Assembly: GCA_964570685.1 (NCBI GenBank)
Contig: CAZMZC010000011.1
Location: 1-64,000, forward strand
DNA from: UBA1189 sp964570685
GTDB taxonomy: Bacteria > Bacteroidota > Bacteroidia > Bacteroidales > Bacteroidaceae
DNA length: 64,000 bases
Direction: 5' to 3'
The first letter of the stretch is position 1. Each line of letters opens with the position of its first letter. The position numbers and the translations under genes were made by a program. Below are positions 1 to 7,368 of this stretch, one piece after another. Under the pieces are notes generated by a model. That model made no database searches. It was given only the letters and a program-made list of their open reading frames with translations, and had not been told where the DNA came from.

Positions 1-1340
1 CTGACATAAGAAAAATATACAAGAAGACAAACACAGGGTTTTGCGGGTGCGCCCAATTGTCCATTGCTTTTCCCTTCGGCCAGCGAACCTTGTTTGTCAA
101 TTGTCAATTGGTCTATGCCCATCTCCTCATCAGTGAGTGCAACAATATTACCGAAGCTACTCCATGGGCGCTTTGCCTTGTAGCTTTCAATGGCGCTGGC
201 TGGTACGTGCAGGGTAAGGGTACCATAGTAGGGGTAAACACCAAAGGCATCCGGCTCAGCTTTAGGTGCTGTCTTGGCATTGCAATATACATCCAAGAGT
301 TCGGGGCAATTGGCGAAAGCCCTAGTTCCTATGCCCGTCACACTCTCGGGGAGGGTGATGGAGGTGAGGCTGCGGCAACCATAGAAAGCATACCATCCAA
401 TGCTCGTCACGCCCTCGGGGATGGTTGTAGAGGAGCAACCTAAAACTAGGATATTGCCGTTTGTTTCAATGATAGCATTGCAGCCATTACGGGAATCAAA
501 ATTCGTATTTCCCTCTGCCACTACTATGGAGGTGAGACTGCTGCTGCAGCCATAGAAAGCATAGTTTCCAATGCTCGTAACACCTTCAGGGATGGTGATG
601 GTGGTGAGGCTGCTGCAATCACCGAAAGCTTCGTCTCCAATGCTCGTCACGCTCACGGGAATGGTAATGGAGGTGAGGCTGCTGCAGCAAAAGAAAGCAT
701 AGTTTCCAATGCTTGTCACACCCTCGGGGATGGTAATAGAGGTAAGATTGATACAATCCCTGAAAACAGAATATCCAATGGTCGTAACACCTTCAGGGAT
801 GATGATAGAGGTGAGACTGCTGCAATCAGAGAAAGCACGGCCTTCAATGCTTGTCACGCTCACGGGAATGGTAATGGCGGTGAGGCTGCTGCAACCAGCG
901 AAAGCACTGCCTCCAATACTCGTCACACTCTCGGGGATGGTGATGGTGGTGAGACTGCTGCAATCAGAGAAAAGCGCGTCTTCAATCCTCGTCACGCTCC
1001 TGGGAATGGTGATGGAGGTGAGGCTACTGCAACCGTGGAAAGCACCGTCCCCAATGATCGTCACACCCTCGGGGATGGTAATAGAGGTAAGATTGATACA
1101 ATCACTGAAAACAGATCTTCCAATGGTCGTAACACTATACTCCACCCCCTCGTAAGTGACGGAAGAGGGGATAATGACAGCACCACTATACTTGGTTCCA
1201 TCAGGATTACCACTCACCTCAGCAACCTCGCCTTTCGAAATAAGGTCATACCAAATGCCGTCAATCTCGACTCGGGCACTTGCCGTAAGGCTGCATAGCA
1301 GCGCTGCGAAAACAATCAATAAATGTTTTGCGTGTTTCAT
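1..1340 (-). CDS. BspA-type leucine-rich repeat surface protein (3' end beyond window)
   Basis: The reading frame starts at the ATG whose complement is 1338-1340 and stays open to the left edge, so the C-terminus is missing. The product begins with a signal peptide (MKHAKHLLIVFAALLCSLTA), then a short domain (EIDGIWYDL) and about ten 23-residue repeats of the type LTSITIPEGVTSIG..AF.GCSS, the hallmark of BspA/LRR_5 proteins of Bacteroidales, which are exported and often mediate adhesion. After the repeats comes the usual cap (LHVPASAIESYKAKRPWSSF). Past residue ~405 the reading changes to a stretch that includes QLTIDKQ, encoded by the low-complexity repeat at 95-110 that also occurs between genes in this window. 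Whether the last 30 codons are authentic or a repeat-altered tail cannot be settled because the gene leaves the window. A second paralogue lies at 26.6-29.0 kb. Confidence 0.85.
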   Translation of the reverse strand, partial: MKHAKHLLIVFAALLCSLTASARVEIDGIWYDLISKGEVAEVSGNPDGTKYSGAVIIPSSVTYEGVEYSVTTIGRSVFSDCINLTSITIPEGVTIIGDGAFHGCSSLTSITIPRSVTRIEDALFSDCSSLTTITIPESVTSIGGSAFAGCSSLTAITIPVSVTSIEGRAFSDCSSLTSIIIPEGVTTIGYSVFRDCINLTSITIPEGVTSIGNYAFFCCSSLTSITIPVSVTSIGDEAFGDCSSLTTITIPEGVTSIGNYAFYGCSSSLTSIVVAEGNTNFDSRNGCNAIIETNGNILVLGCSSTTIPEGVTSIGWYAFYGCRSLTSITLPESVTGIGTRAFANCPELLDVYCNAKTAPKAEPDAFGVYPYYGTLTLHVPASAIESYKAKRPWSSFGNIVALTDEEMGIDQLTIDKQGSLAEGKSNGQLGAPAKPCVCLLVYFSYV

Positions 1341-1360
1341 AATGCTTATTATATAAGGTT

Positions 1361-1591
1361 TCAGCAATCATCATCGTCAGGAACCAACGAATTAATTATG
1401 GCACGTTCCGTTTCTATGACATCGATGATGTCACTTGTTGATTCACAATCTTTAATCATTTCATATTCTACGCCTCCCTCTAAAGCCTTCTCTAAGAAAC
1501 TTGCATTGGAAGTAGCCTCATGGTTTTCACCCTGACAGAAACTACTATTCAGTAATTTCCGAATCAAGTTTATAATAAATTCACTCATCAT
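1361..1591 (-). CDS. small hypothetical protein (76 aa)
   Basis: I do not recognise this protein. It begins MMSEFIINLIRKLLNSSF, is acidic toward the end (VPDDDDC) and has no signal peptide or membrane segment. It follows the 96-codon gene at 1611-1901 on the same strand with a 19-bp gap, so the two probably form a small operon. Base composition is clearly more A+T rich than in the surrounding housekeeping genes, which fits accessory DNA next to a BspA-like gene. The call rests on an uninterrupted frame, the tandem arrangement and the lack of any competing frame; a spurious ORF remains possible. Confidence 0.45.
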   Translation of the reverse strand: MMSEFIINLIRKLLNSSFCQGENHEATSNASFLEKALEGGVEYEMIKDCESTSDIIDVIETERAIINSLVPDDDDC

Positions 1592-1610
1592 TTTCTATCA
1601 TTTAAGTTAA

Positions 1611-1901
1611 CTATCCAAATATTTCCTTCAAATAAGTTTCAGTGTTTTCCTGCGTATTTAGGATAACGCCATGTACAACATGCGACAAGATATATTTAGG
1701 CAAATAACTATCTTCTCCATTCTTTACCATCCGAATCTTCATCTCCAGCATATTTGAGGAGAAAAAGTGTTTGAGTAATTGTGGTGGAGCCATAGCAAGT
1801 TCTAAATCATCGGGATTGTCATCACATGGTTGAAAACCTTTTCCCTTCAACAAGTCGCAGATCTTCTTTTCAGAAGTGACCTCATTTGATTCGTTTCTCA
1901 T
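1611..1901 (-). CDS. small hypothetical protein (96 aa)
   Basis: Soluble, charged small protein starting MRNESNEVTSEKKICDLLKG and ending TYLKEIFG. No domain recognised, no export signal, no membrane helix. It precedes the 76-aa gene at 1361-1591 by 19 bp in the same direction, suggesting one transcript. The amino-acid composition is protein-like (mixed charged and hydrophobic residues, heptad-like NTQENTETYLKEIFG end) rather than that of a shadow frame, and no ORF competes on the other strand. Function cannot be inferred from the context. Confidence 0.5.
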   Translation of the reverse strand: MRNESNEVTSEKKICDLLKGKGFQPCDDNPDDLELAMAPPQLLKHFFSSNMLEMKIRMVKNGEDSYLPKYILSHVVHGVILNTQENTETYLKEIFG

Positions 1902-2604
1902 AAGTCAAATTACGTTTTTGTTGCCTATAAGTCCCCCAAAGTCAGCGTTAATAATGTATTTGGCTAACGGATACAAGAAAAGCGTAGAGACTTGTCATGC
2001 TCATTGTGATTCCAGGTATCGCCAAACACCTCGCAAAAAATGAACAGAGAAACAAATACCCCACGCTGTTGTATATACATTGACAATGCACAGCGTGGGC
2101 TGTACGCGTACTTCATATATACGAAACAGAATGAGCGTATTCTTATACTCCATCCCTTTTGCTTGAAATTGGCGATTTCGGATCACGGGATAAAGCAAGA
2201 AACGCATTCTTGACCCGAGGATTTCTCCCCTCGGATGGTGCAAAATTAGTGCAAGACGAGAGAAAAACCAAATATATTTGAGCTTTTCTAAAGTGCCAAT
2301 TAAAATTAGGTCCAGACTTCATCGTCAGATAAATTTAGTCTAGGCGAGCGGAGTACAACCTTTCGGCAATCTTAGGCAAGTTGCCGATTGACTACTCTGG
2401 CAATAAACAATGGGTTAATGCCGATTTTCGGCAAATAGGCAAGTATGCACCATGTTTTTATGTACAACATATGTGTTGAAGGGCTTCTATGTAGAATGCG
2501 ATGACCTGCGCATAACGGCAAAAAATAACAAAGGAGAGGTTGGTGCGATACGATGAATTTGCAGGTGCGGCACGGATTTTTCGGGCCTTTCACGTTTCGC
2601 GTCA

Positions 2605-2686
2605 CTAGCTAGTGATGCGCTCATCGCTATCTAGCGTTGTATACCTCGCTAGCTAGCACCGTGCTCGTCGCTATCTAGTATGGATA
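2605..2686. repeat. CTAGCTAG/GATGCGC intergenic repeat array, copy A
   Basis: The segment contains CTAGCTAGTGATGCGC, ATCGCTATCTAGCG and CTCGCTAGCTAGCAC in alternating orientation. A closely related array occurs 45 kb away at 48240-48322 (CTAGCTAGTGATGCGCGG, CTCGCTAGTTAGCGATGC). Both lie in gene-free spacers. The shared 16-mer CTAGCTAGTGATGCGC shows that this is a dispersed repeat family and not chance similarity. Function unknown. Confidence 0.7.
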
Positions 2687-2849
2687 ATAGGCAATTTGCC
2701 GAAATCTTCCCTAAAAAACACCGAGCATAGTCAACTTCTGTGAGCAACACTAAAGTTGCCAATTGTTTGAAATCTATTACTACTACCTTACCCTAGGGAA
2801 CTTCGGGCGGGAGGAGTTATGAGAGAGTTCCTTGATTACAAAACGCAAC

Positions 2850-2880
2850 ACTCCCCCGACTTCTCGGGGGAGTTATTTTT
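2850..2880 (+). terminator. rho-independent terminator-like hairpin
   Basis: A perfect 10-bp stem (ACTCCCCCGA 2850-2859, TCGGGGGAGT 2864-2873) with a CTTC tetraloop is followed by TATTTTT on the + strand. No clear + strand gene precedes it, so it may end an unannotated short transcript, or act in reverse below the pepP gene that ends at 2962. Confidence 0.7.
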
Positions 2881-2961
2881 CTTACTCAACAGTTTTGGTG
2901 GTTAGCGGTTAGTGGCCTCTCACCACTCACCTCTCACCCATAACCTTTAACCCATAACTCA

Positions 2962-4776
2962 TCAAAACTCCTCCTCGGGCTCGAACAGGCGGTCTATGGT
3001 TTTCGTCTTGAGCCATGCAGCCTCCTCTTCGGTGAGGTCGGGGGCGAGATCCTCGTATACGCTGGTGTTGAAGCAGTCGATGAACATCTTCTCCTCGTCG
3101 GTGAGCAGTTCGGTGACGAGCGGTGTGGTGTCTATGTAGGTGCGGGTGAGGGTCATGAAAGCCAGCCAGTCGCCATACTCGTTCTGCTCGTCTTCATAGC
3201 ACAGCAGCATGTTCTCGTGGCGTATGCCGTAGTGGCCTTCGCAGTACATGCCGGGCTCGCACGAGGTGATCATGCCGGGCAGCACGGGCTGGTCGTAGAG
3301 GTTCTGCCGCAGGTCTTGCGGACCCTCGTGTACGCAGAGCACGTGGCCTACTCCGTGGCCGGTGCCGTGGCCATAGTTGCGGCAATACTTCCATAGGGGC
3401 ATGCGTGCCAGGATGTCGAGGTTGGCTCCGCGGGTGCCGCGGGGGAACGAGGCGAGCGAGAGGGCTATCATGCCTTGCAGCACGCAGGTGTAGTCGAAGG
3501 CTTCGTCATCGGTGAGGGGGCCCAGGGGTACGGTGCGTGTGATGTCGGTGGAGCCGTCGAGGTAGTGGGCGCCCGAGTCTATCAGATAGAGTCCGCGGGG
3601 CTCCAGCACGCTGCACTGCTCGGGTGTGGCGGAGTAGTGTGGCAGAGCGGCATTCCGTCCATAGGCCGAGATGGGTGCGAAGCTCTCGTCGATGTACCCG
3701 TCCATCTCGCGGCGCAGGCTGATGAGCTTGTCCGAAGCGTCTATCTCGGTGATGCGTTCGCCACGCTCCATGGCCTGTTCGAGCCAACGGAAGAAGCGGG
3801 TCTGCGCCACACCGTCCTTGTGGTAGGCCTGGTGGAATCCGGCTATCTCAGTCTCGTTCTTGATGGCTTTCTCGAGCTTGACGGGCGAGGTGGCGTTGAC
3901 CACAGCCGCGCCGAAGCGCTCTACCACCTTCTCGTAGAGGGCATAGTTGAGCATGCCGCCATCGATATATACAGGTGCGTCGCAGGGCCATGTGGCGATG
4001 CTCTGCACCACGTCGGCATAGGGGGCCAGCTCCACGCCGTCGGCTGCGAGGGCGCTGCGGAGGGTGTCGTCGAACTTGCTCTCGGTGGTGTACAGCACGG
4101 CACGCTGTGCATCGGCCCAGAGGTAGGCAATGACTACGGGCGTGTGGGCAATGTCGGCACTGCGTATGTTGAGCATCCAGGCTATCTCGTCGAGACTGCC
4201 GAGGAGGATGGAAGCGCAGCCCTTCTCCGCAATGGCCTGGCGCAGCCAGGCGAGCTTGTCGGCACGCGAACGGCCGGTATACTCCACACCCAGTTCATAG
4301 GCGGGTGCCTCGGGCAGTGCGGGGCGGTCGGGCCAGAGGGCGTCGATGAAGTCGGGGCGGCTCACTACCTTGATGCCTTTCAGTGCAAACAACGCCTGCA
4401 TGTGCTCTACTGTGGCGAGGGGCATGCAGAGGCCGTCAACACATACCGTGGCGCCTTCGGTGAGGTTCTCGGCCAGCCATTCGGGGTAGTCTACGGCATC
4501 GGGCACGCGCAGCTTGTGCAGTTCTATGCCGGTGCCTTCGAGCTGGGCCGTGGCCTGGATGAAATATCGGGTATCAGTCCACAGTCCCGCATGGTCAGCG
4601 GTGACTACCACCGTACCGTACGAGCCGGTGAATCCTGATACATACTTGCGGGCCTGCCAACGCTTGGGGAGGTACTCGCTACTGTGAGGGTCGGTGCCCG
4701 AGATGACGATGGCATCCCATCCCTCGGCCTGCATCATCTGACGCAACGCTTGGATATTCTCTTTCGGGGTCAACAT
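2962..4776 (-). CDS. pepP: Xaa-Pro aminopeptidase (M24B, long form)
   Basis: Cytosolic metallopeptidase that removes an N-terminal residue next to proline. The 604-aa product has the three-domain layout of long-form aminopeptidase P: two creatinase-like N-terminal domains (about 1-300) and a C-terminal pita-bread catalytic domain. Metal ligands are readable in order: Asp in LIDSGAHYLDGSTDITRT (about 399 and 410), His in GHGTGHGVGH (about 470), Glu in CEPGMY (about 507) and Glu in GIRHENM (about 520). No signal peptide is seen. The start at 4776 sits about 30 bp below a good promoter (CAAATATA complement at 4807-4814). Upstream, the gene diverges from the envelope protein gene at 4902. The family call is secure; precise substrate range is inferred. 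Confidence 0.95.
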   Translation of the reverse strand: MLTPKENIQALRQMMQAEGWDAIVISGTDPHSSEYLPKRWQARKYVSGFTGSYGTVVVTADHAGLWTDTRYFIQATAQLEGTGIELHKLRVPDAVDYPEWLAENLTEGATVCVDGLCMPLATVEHMQALFALKGIKVVSRPDFIDALWPDRPALPEAPAYELGVEYTGRSRADKLAWLRQAIAEKGCASILLGSLDEIAWMLNIRSADIAHTPVVIAYLWADAQRAVLYTTESKFDDTLRSALAADGVELAPYADVVQSIATWPCDAPVYIDGGMLNYALYEKVVERFGAAVVNATSPVKLEKAIKNETEIAGFHQAYHKDGVAQTRFFRWLEQAMERGERITEIDASDKLISLRREMDGYIDESFAPISAYGRNAALPHYSATPEQCSVLEPRGLYLIDSGAHYLDGSTDITRTVPLGPLTDDEAFDYTCVLQGMIALSLASFPRGTRGANLDILARMPLWKYCRNYGHGTGHGVGHVLCVHEGPQDLRQNLYDQPVLPGMITSCEPGMYCEGHYGIRHENMLLCYEDEQNEYGDWLAFMTLTRTYIDTTPLVTELLTDEEKMFIDCFNTSVYEDLAPDLTEEEAAWLKTKTIDRLFEPEEEF

Positions 4777-4806
4777 ATGTTTTTTTATTTAGAGTTCTTC
4801 ACGCAA

Positions 4807-4837
4807 CAAATATAGGCTTTTTTAGCGGCATGAGCAA
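4807..4837 (-). promoter_or_regulatory. Bacteroidetes-type promoter of pepP
   Basis: Read on the - strand, TATATTTG (complement of 4807-4814) matches the -7 consensus TAnnTTTG and TTG (complement of 4835-4837) lies 20 bp upstream as the -33 element. Because this promoter covers the ATG at 4830, it also argues against that codon as the start of the divergent gene. Confidence 0.7.
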
Positions 4838-4901
4838 TATTCTTGTTAAAAAATCGTCATACAAGGGCAATGATATGAAATATATGTACTACATTTGCCG
4901 A

Positions 4902-5927
4902 ATGTTAAAGTTTCGAAAAATATCTGCCGCCCTACTCATATTGCTCTGCAGCACCGGCATCGTGGCACAGGAAGGGGAGAAGCCCGACCTCATGTTCAAG
5001 GTGTACGACCAGAGTTTCTTCGACAACCGCGAGGTGCGCACTCCCTATCAGCGCTCGCAGACCCTCTTCGGCTCCATGCTCAGCATCGAAGGCGGCGTGC
5101 GGTTTGGCGCACATACCATCATGGCAGGCCTGCACGGCATCAAGGACTTCGGCTGCAGCGGACTGGCGAAGAGGGACCTCACCTTCTACTACAGCTACGA
5201 GGAGGGACACTTCGCGGGTGCCTTCGGCTCGTTCCCGCGCCGGCTGCTGCGTCGCGAGCTGCCCGACATCTTCGTGTACGACTCCATCAGATACTATACC
5301 CCCACGCTACACGGCGCACTGCTGCAATATACCGCCAGCCACGGCTATGCCGAGGTGTACTGCAACTGGCTCAACAAGCAGGGTGTGGGCGAGCGTGAGA
5401 TATTCGAGATCGTCAGTGACGGACGCTTCGGGCACAAGGGCTACTACGTGGGGTGGAACGCACAGCTCACCCACTACTCGGTGCCCCGCCCCGCCAACGG
5501 GCTTCAGGTATACGACAAGCTGATGCTGAACCCGCACGTGGGCATGGAGAAGAGCGGCCTGGGCTGGCTGGACGGCTTCGCGCTGGAGGCTGGACTGATG
5601 CTCTCGCTCAACCGCGACCGCACCGATATGCTGTGGCACTCACCGATGGGATTCCTGGGCGATGTGAAACTGCGCAAATGGAGATTCGAGCTACGCGACC
5701 GCCTCTATGCCGGCAATCCACAGTTCACCCACTACGACACATACGGCGCACAGCTCCACCGCGGCGACCCCTACTACCGCAGCAGCCTATACAACCGCAC
5801 CGACATCTGCTTCTACCTGCTCAACCGCACCTATGTGCAGTGCTATGCAGCCGCCTCGCTCCACTACACCGAGGGAGCACTCGACAATTCGCAGCAGGTC
5901 GTCCTGCGCATATATCCGAAATGGTAA
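4902..5927 (+). CDS. exported envelope protein, probable beta-barrel (unknown family)
   Basis: I do not recognise a named family. From the ATG at 4902 the 341-aa product starts MLKFRKISAALLILLCSTGIVAQ, a clear signal peptide, and the mature part consists of alternating hydrophobic/polar strands rich in Tyr and Gly ending in VVLRIYPKW, an aromatic end typical of outer-membrane barrels. The frame is open from 4830, but that ATG lies inside the divergent pepP promoter and gives an implausible N-terminus (MSNILVKKSSYKGNDMKY). A TACATTTG box at 4890-4897 lies just ahead of 4902, so the transcript would be nearly leaderless. Function is unknown; no operon partner. Confidence 0.75.
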   Translation: MLKFRKISAALLILLCSTGIVAQEGEKPDLMFKVYDQSFFDNREVRTPYQRSQTLFGSMLSIEGGVRFGAHTIMAGLHGIKDFGCSGLAKRDLTFYYSYEEGHFAGAFGSFPRRLLRRELPDIFVYDSIRYYTPTLHGALLQYTASHGYAEVYCNWLNKQGVGEREIFEIVSDGRFGHKGYYVGWNAQLTHYSVPRPANGLQVYDKLMLNPHVGMEKSGLGWLDGFALEAGLMLSLNRDRTDMLWHSPMGFLGDVKLRKWRFELRDRLYAGNPQFTHYDTYGAQLHRGDPYYRSSLYNRTDICFYLLNRTYVQCYAAASLHYTEGALDNSQQVVLRIYPKW

Positions 5928-5952
5928 AAGAAGAGAGAGCGCCCCTCGTCAA

Positions 5953-6017
5953 TCGTTAAACGTTCATCGTTAATCTTTAATCGTTAAACGTTCATCGTTA
6001 AACGTTCATCGTTAACT
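5953..6017. repeat. tandem CGTTAA/ACGTTCATCG low-complexity repeat
   Basis: Between two convergent genes the words CGTTAAACGTTCATCG and CGTTAATC are repeated four times. The same vocabulary occurs at 54774-54822, and a related A+C-rich version lies inside the gene at 17765-20290 (18450-18487). It is one of several families of short simple repeats dispersed through this window. Confidence 0.7.
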
Positions 6018-7199
6018 CCCCAGCTCCTCGCCACTGAAGTCGATACCCATAGGCGACTGGAACACACGGAGCCCGAAGGTGGGCATCACGGCAAACACGT
6101 GCTCGAAAATCTCGCTCTGCAGGTGTTCGTAAGGGACCCAATCGGTACCGTCAGAGAAGAAATAAAGCTCGAGCGGAAGGCCCTGCGCAGTAGGCTGCAG
6201 CTGGCGCACCATAATTATCATGTTCTGATTCACCCGATGATGCTGGCGCAGGTAACGCTCCAGATAGTTGCGAAACACGTGGAGGTTGACCGCAAACTTA
6301 TCCTCGCGCTCAATGCCTTCGAGCCACCCGCGACGCTCAAAGTCGGCCATCTGCTCCTCGGTGCAGAAAGTAATGGAGCGCATGTCAATATATACGGACC
6401 GCTTCACCCGACGACCACCGCTGTCGCGCATGCCACGCCAGTTCTGAAACGAGTCGCTCACCAAGGCGTAGGGAGGCACGGTAGTGATGGTCTTGTCCCA
6501 GTTCTGCACCTTCACGGTGGTGAGGGTCACCTCTATCACATCACCGTCGGCCCCATACTTGGGCATCGTAATCCAGTCACCGGGGCGTAGCATATCGTTG
6601 GCCGATAGCTGTATGCCTGCCACCAAACCCATGATGCTGTCCTTGAACACCAGCATGAGCACCGCCGCCGAAGCACCGAGGGCGGTAAGTATGTAGCCGG
6701 GGTTCTTGTTGATGAGGATGCTGACCACGATGATAAGGGCCACGCAGATGACCACAATCTTGAGCATCTGGTAGATACCCTTGATGGGATGATTCTTGAG
6801 GCGGTCCTGATGGCTGGAGAGGTCGTACAGGGCCGAGAGGGACGTGCACAGCAACTTGGCTATGATGGCTATGAGGTAGATGAGATTGACCTTGAGCAGG
6901 AAGTCGAGCGTGGGGTGCCCGTGCGAGAAGGCCAGAGGCATGAGCACGGCGATGAGGATGGGGGGAACCAGACGGCTGACATCCTTGAGCATGGTGTCGC
7001 TGAGCAGAATATCGTCCCAAGCGGCACGGGTAGCACGGGTGAGCCGCTTCACCAAAGGAAGCAGGAGCCTACGGCACACGACATCGGCCATGAATACGAC
7101 GAGGGCTATGGCGGCTATGGCAATGAGCCAGTAGAGCCACGCACGGCTATCGGCCGTGATACCCAAGGGGGAGAGCCAGCGGAGAAGGGTGGGATTCAT
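6012..7199 (-). CDS. MscS-family mechanosensitive channel (YbdG-like)
   Basis: Inner-membrane channel that opens under membrane tension and protects against hypo-osmotic shock. The 395-aa protein has about five predicted membrane segments (about 20-40, 70-92, 100-120, 143-165, 172-190) followed by the MscS pore-lining helix and beta domain (ASAAVLMLVFKDSIMGLVAGIQLSANDMLRPGDWI, then VIEVTLTTVKVQNWDKTITTVPPYALV). The extended C-terminal domain with RRVKRSVYIDM and FSDGTDW resembles YbdG-type rather than short MscS proteins. It ends against the convergent gene at 4902-5927 and is separated from dnaK by a 170-bp spacer. Family assignment is firm; subfamily is inferred. Confidence 0.9.
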   Translation of the reverse strand: MNPTLLRWLSPLGITADSRAWLYWLIAIAAIALVVFMADVVCRRLLLPLVKRLTRATRAAWDDILLSDTMLKDVSRLVPPILIAVLMPLAFSHGHPTLDFLLKVNLIYLIAIIAKLLCTSLSALYDLSSHQDRLKNHPIKGIYQMLKIVVICVALIIVVSILINKNPGYILTALGASAAVLMLVFKDSIMGLVAGIQLSANDMLRPGDWITMPKYGADGDVIEVTLTTVKVQNWDKTITTVPPYALVSDSFQNWRGMRDSGGRRVKRSVYIDMRSITFCTEEQMADFERRGWLEGIEREDKFAVNLHVFRNYLERYLRQHHRVNQNMIIMVRQLQPTAQGLPLELYFFSDGTDWVPYEHLQSEIFEHVFAVMPTFGLRVFQSPMGIDFSGEELGS

Positions 7200-7368
7200 T
7201 GGAGTTGTAAGTTATGAGTGTGAGTTGAAAGATGAAAATGCAAGTTGAATATTGAAAGATGAAATTGGGAAGGGCTGCCCGTTGCCTATTGCCGTTTTAG
7301 ACAACGAAAGATGAAAATCACCTTGGTATGGCAACTTTCATCTTTCATCTATTATTTTTCAATTTGAT

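Larger units (their letters stand above)
1902..2961. other. 1.06-kb gene-free, repeat-rich spacer
   Basis: No convincing gene was found here. The stretch holds a 10-bp inverted repeat (CCCACGCTGT 2060-2069 with ACAGCGTGGG 2090-2099) whose loop contains the small dyad CATTGACAATG, also seen near 25733. It also holds several TGCCGA/TCGGCA words between about 2370 and 2430, the CTAGCTAG-type array at 2605-2686 and a strong terminator-like hairpin at 2850-2880. Short frames at 2001-2243 and 2372-2605 have the biased composition of translated repeats and are not called. Confidence 0.6.

Noticed and set aside
57..1356. Several + strand frames of 66-148 codons rich in MVVTPSGM/TLGDG words
   Set aside because: They are antisense readings of the LRR repeats of the - strand BspA-like gene.
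2001..2605. Two - strand frames of 80 and 77 codons
   Set aside because: They cover inverted and simple repeats, show Cys/His/Arg-rich shadow composition and have no operon context.
2819..2905. 28-codon frame preceded by GGGAGGAG (MREFLDYKTQHSPDF...)
   Set aside because: The Shine-Dalgarno-like run is tempting, but the frame reads through the terminator hairpin at 2850-2873 and Bacteroidetes rarely use such sites.
3475..4638. 387-codon + strand frame
   Set aside because: Antisense of pepP; high-GC codon bias of the true gene keeps the opposite frame open.
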